A stretch of 5,480 bases of DNA, taken from assembly GCA_937876465.1 (NCBI GenBank), contig CALEHV010000026.1, positions 1 to 5,480 on the forward strand, written 5' to 3'. The position numbers were made by a program, and so were the translations under genes. This document shows positions 1 to 5,480 of the stretch, piece by piece. The DNA is from an uncultured Bacillota bacterium (GTDB lineage: Bacteria; Bacillota_I; Bacilli_A; RFN20; CAG-826). The notes beneath the pieces were generated by a model. That model was not told the DNA's origin. It saw only the letters and a list, made by a program, of their open reading frames with translations, and did no database searches. The first letter of the stretch is position 1. The number at the start of each line of letters is the position of its first letter.

Positions 1-9
1 AGTAGGAAT

Positions 10-46
10 CTCCCATCTTCAAAACAATTAATTGTTTAAGTGGGAG
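10..46 (+). repeat. Long imperfect hairpin of the IS right end, enclosing a perfect 16-base palindrome
   Basis: The outer stem CTCCCA (10-15) pairs with TGGGAG (41-46). CTT (17-19) pairs with AAG (38-40), leaving T16 bulged. After a 2-base bulge (20-21) comes the perfect palindrome AAACAATTAATTGTTT (22-37). It is not an intrinsic terminator: no T-run follows, and the next bases are TAGTTCAATG. In IS200/IS605 elements such a subterminal hairpin is what the Y1 transposase TnpA recognises in single-stranded DNA, and it also forms the 3' part of the omega-RNA scaffold. Here it also contains the Shine-Dalgarno candidate for the ATG at 54. Confidence 0.8.
42..46 (+). promoter_or_regulatory. Shine-Dalgarno GGGAG for the ATG at 54, buried in a hairpin stem
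   Basis: GGGAG lies 7 bases before the ATG at 54, which is good spacing. The ATG at 72, where the conserved protein begins, has no purine-rich site in front of it (55-71 is mostly T and A). This site therefore favours initiation at 54. All five bases pair in the 10-46 hairpin, so translation might be damped when the transcript starts upstream. That effect is inferred. Confidence 0.5.
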
Positions 47-53
47 TAGTTCA

Positions 54-923
54 ATGTATATTATTCTTTGTATGAATGCATTAAGCGGATGCTTACTTAT
101 TAACAAAAAAGTAGGAAATACATCAAGAAAAGAAGTTAATGATGTCTCACATATTCTTCACGAAAAGAAAGTCGGACATATTGGCACTCTTGATCCTTTT
201 GCTAGTGGTCTTTTAATTGTCTTAGTTGGCAAAGCAACAAAAATCTCGCCATTTCTTGAAAGAGCAGACAAAACTTACATTGCAACTTTAAGTCTTGGAA
301 GCAAAACTGACTCTGGCGATTTAACAGGTAATGTCATTGAAACAAAAGATATTCCTTCTCTAACTAAAGAAGATATAGAGAAAACTTTAAATTCTTTTTT
401 AGGTGAGCAAGATCAAATTCCTCCAATGTATTCTGCTTTGAAAAAAGATGGAAAACATCTTTATGATTACGCTCGTAAAGGTGAAACTATTCAAAGAGAA
501 CCACGTAAAATTAATATCTTTGATATTAGATTAATAGATTTTAAAGATAATTTAGTTATATTTGAGGCACATGTATCTAAAGGAACTTACATTAGAACTT
601 TAGGTGAAGATATTGCTGAAAGACTTGGCACTGTTGGTCATTTAATTGCCTTAGAAAGAACTTCAGTTGGTGAATTCAATTTAAAAGATGCAATCGCAGT
701 TGATGAAGTTACTCCTGAGAAATTGAAAACAATAGATGAAATGTTAGCCTCTCTTCCAAGCATTACTTTAGAGGACAAAATGGCATTCAAAGCTCTTAAT
801 GGAGTAGCTTTAGAATTAGACTCAAAAGATGAAGAAATTATCATAAAAGATAAAGATGGTATTATTGCTATATACAAACGTAATGAAAAAGGCATATACT
901 TTTGCTTAAGAGGACTAAGATGA
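54..923 (+). CDS. truB: tRNA pseudouridine(55) synthase TruB
   Basis: TruB isomerises U55 to pseudouridine in the T-loop of tRNA in the cytoplasm. The 289-residue frame carries the family signatures in order (numbered from the ATG at 54): INKKVGNTS near 16-24 in place of the usual KPxGxTS; GHIGTLDPFASGLL (41-54) with catalytic Asp47; KTYIATLSLGSKTDSGD downstream; PPMYSALKKDGKHLY with Tyr126; SKGTYIRTLGEDI with Arg181; and a divergent C-terminal PUA-like part after about 230. Length is normal. Start: the ATG at 54 has a well-spaced GGGAG, but its first six residues (MYIILC) are not family sequence and appear to arise from the IS junction. The ATG at 72 gives the expected N-terminus MNALSGCLLINK but lacks a Shine-Dalgarno. 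It is first in a four-gene run and overlaps ribF by ATGA. Identity is firm; the start is uncertain by 18 bases. Confidence 0.95.
   Translation: MYIILCMNALSGCLLINKKVGNTSRKEVNDVSHILHEKKVGHIGTLDPFASGLLIVLVGKATKISPFLERADKTYIATLSLGSKTDSGDLTGNVIETKDIPSLTKEDIEKTLNSFLGEQDQIPPMYSALKKDGKHLYDYARKGETIQREPRKINIFDIRLIDFKDNLVIFEAHVSKGTYIRTLGEDIAERLGTVGHLIALERTSVGEFNLKDAIAVDEVTPEKLKTIDEMLASLPSITLEDKMAFKALNGVALELDSKDEEIIIKDKDGIIAIYKRNEKGIYFCLRGLR
908..913 (+). promoter_or_regulatory. Ribosome binding site AAGAGG that sets the ribF start at 920
   Basis: AAGAGG ends 6 bases before the ATG at 920. A longer frame could begin at TTG 902, but that would place this site inside the coding sequence and add six residues before the natural N-terminus. 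The ATG at 920 also forms the ATGA overlap with the truB stop, typical of translational coupling. Confidence 0.65.
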
Positions 924-1807
924 AAAAAGTCAGTCTAACATTAGACAATCCTAACCCTTACAAAGAAGGTTTGGCACTTTGCTTAGGCTATTTTGATGGA
1001 GTTCATCTTGGCCATAAACAAATAATTAAAAACGCGGTTAATATTTCTGATTATCCAATCGGATTATTAACTTTCGACAAATCTGTATCTCAATTTTTAG
1101 ATAACACAAAAGCAAAAGAAGTTTTAACTTCTTTAGATGATAAATACAATATTATAGATAGGTTCGGTGTCGACTACCTATTTGTTTTAGAAATCGACAA
1201 AAATTTCTTAGAAAGAACTGCTGAAGAATTTATTGAATTCCTTCAAAAGATGAATGTTAAAGAAATATTTGTAGGTGAAGACTATTGTTTTGGCAAAAAT
1301 CGTAAAGGAAATGTTGATTTACTTAAAAAGTATTTCAAAGTTTATGTTTCAAAAACAATTAAAAACGACGGTAAAAAAATTGGCACTCAAACAATCGTTC
1401 AATACATTAAAGATGGAAAGATTGATAAAGCGAATTCTTTATTATGCTCAAACTATAAAGTATCAGGCGTTATTGTCGAAGGTTTACATAATGGAGAATC
1501 AATCGGTTTTAGAACTGCTAATTTAAAATTAAATGCAAATTATGTAATTCCTAAATTTGGGGTATACAAAGTTGTTGTAACCATCGATAGAGAACAATAC
1601 ATTGCTTTAGCAAACGTTGGAATTCATCCTACAATTGATAAGCTTGATCAACCTCTTATCGAAGTCCATATTCCGGATTATGACTCAATCGATTACGGCA
1701 AAGATATTCAAGTCGAATTTATTAGTTTTATACGTCCAGAGATAAAGTTTACAAATACAAAAGATTTGATTAATCAAATTCAACACGATTTAAATATGCT
1801 ATCATAG
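920..1807 (+). CDS. ribF: Bifunctional riboflavin kinase / FMN adenylyltransferase RibF
   Basis: RibF phosphorylates riboflavin to FMN and adenylylates FMN to FAD. The 295-residue protein has both modules. The N-terminal nucleotidyltransferase domain shows LGYFDGVHLGH (22-32, HxGH-type ATP site), EVLTSLDDKYNIIDRFGVDYL, and VGEDYCFGKNRKG from 118. The C-terminal kinase domain runs from about 180, with GFRTANL (196-202), NVGIHPTI, EVHIPDYD with probable catalytic Glu248, and YGKDIQVEFISFIRP. Length is typical (about 300). Two departures: the kinase motif usually reads GFPTAN but has Arg198 for Pro (Thr199 and Asn201 remain), and the stretch after TFD (51-53) reads KSV where many homologues have PHP. 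It shares ATGA with truB, a frequent Firmicutes neighbour, and is followed 6 bases later by an ABC gene. No FMN riboswitch is seen. Confidence 0.95.
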   Translation: MKKVSLTLDNPNPYKEGLALCLGYFDGVHLGHKQIIKNAVNISDYPIGLLTFDKSVSQFLDNTKAKEVLTSLDDKYNIIDRFGVDYLFVLEIDKNFLERTAEEFIEFLQKMNVKEIFVGEDYCFGKNRKGNVDLLKKYFKVYVSKTIKNDGKKIGTQTIVQYIKDGKIDKANSLLCSNYKVSGVIVEGLHNGESIGFRTANLKLNANYVIPKFGVYKVVVTIDREQYIALANVGIHPTIDKLDQPLIEVHIPDYDSIDYGKDIQVEFISFIRPEIKFTNTKDLINQIQHDLNMLS

Positions 1808-1813
1808 AAGCGT

Positions 1814-3619
1814 ATGCTCCTAGGTAAGTATATTAATAAATATTATGCTAAATATTGGTACCTATTCTTAATAGGTGTTTTAATGCTTGGAGTGGTTGAC
1901 TGGATTCAGCTTTATGTTCCTGAATTTTTAGGACAAATTGTTAGTATATTTGAAAACAATCCAACAATTGGTGCAGATCAATTCAAAGAAATTGGCTTAA
2001 TTTCGTTAAAAGTTTTAGCTGTTGCTGCCGGGATGATGCTTGGCCGTATGGCGTGGAGATTATCTATTCATGGCGCAAGCAAACATATTGAAGCCGATTT
2101 AAGACAACAAATGTTTGAAAAGGCGACTAGATTATCTAGAGATTTTTACCACGCCAATAAAATTGGCACAGTTCTTGCGTGGTTTACTAACGATACAGAA
2201 ACAATTGAAGAATATTTCTCTTGGGGAACAGTCATGCTTATCGACGCCATTTTCCTTGGAATATCTGTTGTTGTGAAGATGTTTATTCTTAACTGGGTTC
2301 TAGCTCTTTTAACCTTCATTCCAATAGCATTGATTGTTGTTTGGGGTGCATTAACTGAAAAGTTTATGGGCAAACTTTGGGGTGAAAGACAAAAAGCAGA
2401 TGATAAACTTTATGACTTTAGCAGCGAAAACTTTACTGGAATTAGAGTTATTAAAGCGTTTGTTAAAGAACGTAAAGAAATTAAAGCATTCTCCAAAGTT
2501 GCAAAGCAAAACAAAGAAATTAATATTAAATTCCAACGTGTTAGCGTTATTTTAGATGTTGTTATTGAAGTCATAACTGCTATTAGTATTGCGGCTATCA
2601 TGGGATTTGGTGGTTATTGTGTTTATTTAACAAAGCAAAACCTTCCATTAGAGTTATTTGGTCAATCCTTTAACATTATGTTAGATGCCGCAGAACTTAT
2701 TACATTTATTGGTTATTTCCAAGCTATTGTTTGGCCAATGATTGCTTTAGGTCAAATTATTACAATGAAGGCTAGAGCAAAAACTTCCCTATCAAGAATT
2801 ACACATTATTTGGATACTCCTGAAGATATTAAGAATCCTGAAAATGCAGTGGTCCTTAAAGATATTAAAGGCAAAGTCACTTTTAAAAATCTTACATTTA
2901 AGTTTTCTGATGGAAACGAAGATGCTTTGAAAAATATATCTTTTGAAATCCTTCCAGGAGAAAAAGTTGGTATTGTTGGAAAGATTGGCTGTGGTAAAAC
3001 CACAGTAGCAAATGTTTTAACTAGAATGTTTAACATTTCTGAAGGATCAGTATTTATTGATGATGTTGATATTATGAAGGCTGATTTGGTGTCTTTACAC
3101 AATTCAGTTTCTTACGTTCCACAAGATAATTTCTTGTTCTCAGATACTGTTAAAAACAATATTGCTTTTTCTAATGAAGATGCTCCTTTGGAAGAAATTA
3201 AAAAGGCAAGCGAATTTGCTGGTATTGCTAAAGACATTGATTCTTTCAAAAGCGGATATGAAACAGTCAGCGGTGAACGTGGTGTTACCCTTTCTGGCGG
3301 ACAAAAACAAAGAATCTCTATTGCTAGAGCATTTTTAAAGAATGCACCAATCATGATTTTAGACGATTCGGTTAGTGCAGTTGATGTTTCAACCGAAGAA
3401 ACTATTTTGAACAACATAGCAGCCGAAAGAAACGGAAAAACAACTATTGTTGTTGCATCCAGAGTTTCGACTGTTTCAAAGTTTGATAAAATTCTTGTTT
3501 TAAATAACGGAGAAGTTGAAGCTTATGGTTCTCCAAAGGAACTTTTAACTACTAGCGAAACTTACAAACGCATGGTAGTAACTCAAAAGCTTCAAAAAGA
3601 AGTGGAAGGAGGTAATTAA
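1814..3619 (+). CDS. Heterodimeric ABC exporter half-transporter, subunit with degenerate ATP site
   Basis: A 601-residue membrane-domain plus ATPase fusion of the type IV exporter class (compare BmrC, LmrC, TM287). About six membrane segments fall near 15-37, 60-80, 137-158, 160-180, 243-272 and 290-312. The ATPase domain starts near 345: Walker A GKIGCGKTT (389-397, Lys395), Q-loop Gln437, canonical signature LSGGQ (493-497), Walker B IMILDD (513-518), D-loop SAVD. The position after Walker B Asp517 is Asp518 instead of the catalytic Glu, and the switch His is Ser549 (VVASRVSTV). Its own ATP site should thus hydrolyse poorly, while its intact LSGGQ serves the partner's site. ATG 1814 is the first in-frame start after the stop at 1805 and has only a weak AGAAG (1806-1810), so coupling to ribF is likely. 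Substrate unknown; drug, lipid or peptide export are all possible. Confidence 0.93.
   Translation: MLLGKYINKYYAKYWYLFLIGVLMLGVVDWIQLYVPEFLGQIVSIFENNPTIGADQFKEIGLISLKVLAVAAGMMLGRMAWRLSIHGASKHIEADLRQQMFEKATRLSRDFYHANKIGTVLAWFTNDTETIEEYFSWGTVMLIDAIFLGISVVVKMFILNWVLALLTFIPIALIVVWGALTEKFMGKLWGERQKADDKLYDFSSENFTGIRVIKAFVKERKEIKAFSKVAKQNKEINIKFQRVSVILDVVIEVITAISIAAIMGFGGYCVYLTKQNLPLELFGQSFNIMLDAAELITFIGYFQAIVWPMIALGQIITMKARAKTSLSRITHYLDTPEDIKNPENAVVLKDIKGKVTFKNLTFKFSDGNEDALKNISFEILPGEKVGIVGKIGCGKTTVANVLTRMFNISEGSVFIDDVDIMKADLVSLHNSVSYVPQDNFLFSDTVKNNIAFSNEDAPLEEIKKASEFAGIAKDIDSFKSGYETVSGERGVTLSGGQKQRISIARAFLKNAPIMILDDSVSAVDVSTEETILNNIAAERNGKTTIVVASRVSTVSKFDKILVLNNGEVEAYGSPKELLTTSETYKRMVVTQKLQKEVEGGN
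3606..3613 (+). promoter_or_regulatory. Strong Shine-Dalgarno AAGGAGGT before the second ABC gene
   Basis: AAGGAGGT lies within the last codons of the preceding ABC gene. Its GGAGG core ends 9 bases before the ATG at 3622. This is the best ribosome site in the window and fixes the start of the second subunit. The first ABC gene has only a weak site, so the pair probably relies on coupling for balanced synthesis (inferred). Confidence 0.8.
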
Positions 3620-3621
3620 TC

Positions 3622-5397
3622 ATGAATGAACAATTAGAAAAACTTCGTGGTGATCACCCAATGTCCACTAAAGAGGTTCTTAAAAGAACACTCAAATACA
3701 TCAAACCAGAAATCTGGAGCTTTATTTTAGCTACAATAATCATTTTATTTAATGTTGCTTGCTCTGTTGTAATGCCGTTATTTACTCAAAAGTTAGTTGA
3801 TACATTGCAGATGGAAAACTTCCTTCTTTCAACAATTATTTGGCTTTCAGTTGGATATTTAGGAATTTCTATAGTTAATAATCTGTTCCTTTATTTTGAA
3901 TCAATGATACTGCAAAAAGCAGGTCAAAGAATTATCTACTCTTTACGTATGGAAGTATTCACACATATTGAAAATATGTCCATTGATCAATTTAATGAAA
4001 TGCCTGTAGGATCTCTTGTTACTAGAGTTGCTAATTATACGACCGCAATGAGTGATTTCTTTACAAATACAATTGTCCAATTTGCACGTAACTTATTAAC
4101 AATTGTTGTTGCTTACATAATTATGTTTACATTGTCCAAAGATTCATGGAAATTAACATTGATTTTAAGCGGTGTTGTTGTAATTATTGGAGTATTTACA
4201 TTTATCATTCGTAAATTCATTAGCGAAGGTTTTAGAAAACAAAGATCTATGGTTAGCGATATGAACGCTTATATTGAAGAGAACTTAGGCGGAATGAAGA
4301 TTACTCAATTATTCAATCAAGAGCCAAGAAAAATCCGTGATTTCAAGGTTAAAAACAATTTATTGTTTAGACAAAACTTTAAATTAATTTCGTTATTCTC
4401 GATTTATCGTCCTGTTTTGACATTTTTATTCTATGGTTCAGTTGCTTTAACATTCTATTTTGGAGTCACATTTGCATTAACGAGCGCTCAAATTGTTGCA
4501 TTCTATTTATATCTCAGCTATTTCTTTGAACCTGTACAAGCATTAGCAGATCAACTTAATCATGTTCAAAGAGCTAAAACTGCAAGTGAAAGGTTGTTTA
4601 ACCTTCTTGATGTATTACCACAAGTTTTGGACGCAAAAGATGCTAAAGATATTGAACATTTTGAAGGAAAAATTGAATTCAAAAATGTTTGGTTTGCGTA
4701 TAAAAAAGATAATTGGATTTTAAAAGATGTTTCATTCACAATTGAACCTCATCAAACATGTGCTTTTGTTGGCGCAACTGGTGCTGGTAAAACAACCATT
4801 TTATCTTTATTAGTTCGTAATTATGAAATTCAAAAAGGACAGATTTTAATCGATGGAATTGATATTAAATCAATTAAAATTGATTCTTTAAGAAAAGCAA
4901 TTGGTCAAATGCTTCAAGATGTATTCCTATTCTCTGGTAGCATTAGAACCAATATTACTCTTCACGATGATGAAGAATATAAAGACGAAGAAATTAAGGA
5001 AACTTGTGAATACGTAAATGCAAATTCCTTTATTGATAAACTTGAAAAGGGATTAAATTCAGAAGTTATTGAACGTGGCGAGAACTTCTCTCAAGGTCAA
5101 AGACAACTACTTAGCTTTGCTAGAACTGTTTTGCACAAGCCACAAATACTCATTCTCGATGAGGCAACTGCAAATATTGATACTGAAACTGAGAAACTTA
5201 TACAAGATTCTCTTGCAAAAATGAGATCCATTGGAACAATGCTAGTTGTTGCTCATAGACTTTCAACAATTCAAAACGCAGATCAAATCATTTGTTTACA
5301 AAATGGTGAGATTGTTGAAGCAGGAAACCATCAAGAATTACTTAAAAATAAAGGTTATTATTACAAGTTATATCAACTTCAATTCGAAGAAGAATAA
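3622..5397 (+). CDS. Heterodimeric ABC exporter half-transporter, subunit with catalytic ATP site
   Basis: A 591-residue partner of the preceding gene (compare BmrD, LmrD, TM288). Membrane segments lie near 33-55, 70-93, 145-172, 175-198, 255-290 and 292-312; the ATPase domain begins near 345. Walker A is GATGAGKTT (384-392, Lys390), Q-loop Gln432, Walker B ILILDE with Asp513 and catalytic Glu514, and switch His545 (VVAHRLSTI). The signature is FSQGQ (489-493) instead of LSGGQ, and the D-loop reads ANID. These departures complement those of the upstream subunit: this protein's Walker motifs plus the partner's LSGGQ make the active site, while its FSQGQ faces the partner's defective Walker B. 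Two bases separate the genes. The C-terminus (YYKLYQLQFEEE) looks natural and intact, although IS-derived sequence follows the stop directly. No terminator is visible. Substrate cannot be deduced. Confidence 0.94.
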   Translation: MNEQLEKLRGDHPMSTKEVLKRTLKYIKPEIWSFILATIIILFNVACSVVMPLFTQKLVDTLQMENFLLSTIIWLSVGYLGISIVNNLFLYFESMILQKAGQRIIYSLRMEVFTHIENMSIDQFNEMPVGSLVTRVANYTTAMSDFFTNTIVQFARNLLTIVVAYIIMFTLSKDSWKLTLILSGVVVIIGVFTFIIRKFISEGFRKQRSMVSDMNAYIEENLGGMKITQLFNQEPRKIRDFKVKNNLLFRQNFKLISLFSIYRPVLTFLFYGSVALTFYFGVTFALTSAQIVAFYLYLSYFFEPVQALADQLNHVQRAKTASERLFNLLDVLPQVLDAKDAKDIEHFEGKIEFKNVWFAYKKDNWILKDVSFTIEPHQTCAFVGATGAGKTTILSLLVRNYEIQKGQILIDGIDIKSIKIDSLRKAIGQMLQDVFLFSGSIRTNITLHDDEEYKDEEIKETCEYVNANSFIDKLEKGLNSEVIERGENFSQGQRQLLSFARTVLHKPQILILDEATANIDTETEKLIQDSLAKMRSIGTMLVVAHRLSTIQNADQIICLQNGEIVEAGNHQELLKNKGYYYKLYQLQFEEE

Positions 5398-5478
5398 TTT
5401 TACCAAACCGTAGTAACTACGGGGATAGACAATATGAAGTGACCCTCACGTATTCGCAAGTATCGTGAATTCGTGTAG
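5398..5478 (+). pseudogene. Remnant of the 3' end of a tnpB-like (IS605 OrfB) gene
   Basis: One frame reads FYQTVVTTGIDNMK, then TGA at 5440-5442, then PSRIRKYREFV and TAG at 5476-5478. The string resembles, from memory, the variable C-terminal tail of IS605 OrfB/TnpB proteins of Firmicutes, which often contain a VGTTGI-like stretch after the zinc-ribbon and RuvC parts. None of those catalytic parts is present: the remnant starts directly after the ABC gene stop and has no start codon or ribosome site. The TGA could be a decayed Cys or Trp codon, or a natural stop with the rest kept as RNA sequence. It shares the reading frame of the upstream ABC gene, separated only by TAA, probably by chance. 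Certainty is limited by its 26 codons. Confidence 0.5.
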
Positions 5479-5480
5479 AG
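5401..5480 (+). ncRNA. Candidate omega-RNA (right-end RNA) scaffold segment, cut by the window edge
   Basis: Two hairpins are visible. CCGTAG (5408-5413) pairs perfectly with CTACGG (5417-5422) around a TAA loop and is followed by GGGATAG. TCACG (5446-5450) pairs with CGTGA (5464-5468) and extends inward through TATT/AGTA with one bulged T (5463) and a CGCA loop. In TnpB elements the guide RNA scaffold overlaps the 3' end of tnpB and runs to the right end, so hairpins in this tnpB tail fit that model. The terminal CTCCCA...TGGGAG hairpin would lie beyond 5480. Expression and function are not shown. Confidence 0.4.

Larger units (their letters stand above)
1..54 (+). mobile_element. Right-end remnant of an IS200/IS605-family (TnpB-type) element
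   Basis: Seen: GAATCTCCCA (7-15 region), then a long imperfect hairpin, then TGGGAGTAGTTCAA (41-54). From memory of the family, TnpB/OrfB elements of low-GC Gram-positives end in a CTCCCA...TGGGAG hairpin followed by GTAGTTCA(A), and IS608-type right ends are cleaved after TCAA. On that basis the element boundary lies after base 54. Only the distal end is in the window; any tnpB would lie upstream of base 1. An isolated right end or a non-autonomous derivative is equally possible. Direct repeats are not expected, since this family inserts without target duplication. The assignment rests on recalled family features, not on a database match. Confidence 0.7.

Noticed and set aside
10..46. Rho-independent terminator of an upstream gene
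   Set aside because: The hairpin is long, but no T-run follows it, its loop half is AT-rich, and the TAGTTCAA end fits an IS right end better.
32..62. Promoter with TTGTTT (32-37) and TATATT (57-62), which could start a leaderless truB mRNA at ATG 72
   Set aside because: The -35 matches only TTG, spacing is 19, and such AT-rich matches are expected by chance in this composition.
902..919. TTG at 902 as the ribF start
   Set aside because: It would place the AAGAGG ribosome site inside the gene, adds residues absent from the family, and lacks its own Shine-Dalgarno.
2806..3417. Minus-strand open frames opposite the first ABC ATPase domain
   Set aside because: They lie entirely within a clear conserved gene, have no family-like motifs and no ribosome sites, so they are shadows.
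5408..5424. Terminator for the ABC operon (CCGTAG/CTACGG hairpin)
   Set aside because: The stem is only 6 bp and is followed by GGATAGACA, not a T-run; it fits the RNA scaffold of a TnpB element better.
5440..5442. TGA read as Trp (Mycoplasma-type code)
   Set aside because: All four intact genes use TGG for Trp and contain no internal TGA, so the TGA in the remnant is best read as a stop.

Overview
This is a low-GC stretch (about one third G+C by eye) with four intact genes, all on the + strand and almost without gaps: truB, ribF and two half-size ABC exporter genes. Low GC, purine-rich Shine-Dalgarno sites, the truB-ribF pairing and the protein sequences suggest a Firmicutes/Bacilli-type organism, possibly one of the uncultured gut lineages near Erysipelotrichia or Mollicutes. 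Every Trp in the four proteins is TGG and no TGA occurs inside them, so there is no sign of the Mycoplasma code. Genus cannot be read from this window.

Layout. Positions 1-54 look like the right terminus of an IS200/IS605-family (TnpB-type) element: a long hairpin (10-46) followed by a TTCAA end. The truB reading frame starts at the junction (ATG at 54; homologous protein start at the next ATG, 72) and ends at 923. ribF overlaps it by ATGA (920-1807). After 6 bases comes the first ABC half-transporter (1814-3619) and after 2 more the second (3622-5397). The last 83 bases hold no ordinary gene. They carry the decayed 3' end of a tnpB-like gene, with an in-frame TGA, in a segment that folds into two hairpins, as expected of the omega-RNA scaffold region of the same kind of element.

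How the genes work together. TruB makes pseudouridine 55 in tRNA, and RibF turns riboflavin into FMN and FAD. They form a housekeeping pair often found together in Firmicutes. The two ABC proteins show complementary degeneration of their ATP sites (the first lacks the catalytic Glu and the switch His; the second has an altered signature motif), so they should form one heterodimeric exporter with one active and one degenerate site. Tight spacing suggests co-transcription of all four.

The most unusual aspect is the bracketing. The left edge is the distal part, and the right edge the proximal part, of what seems to be one type of IS200/IS605 right end, in the same orientation. The left copy appears to supply both the Shine-Dalgarno and the first base of the start codon now in front of truB. 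No complete transposase, tRNA, rRNA, CRISPR array, riboswitch or convincing intrinsic terminator was seen.
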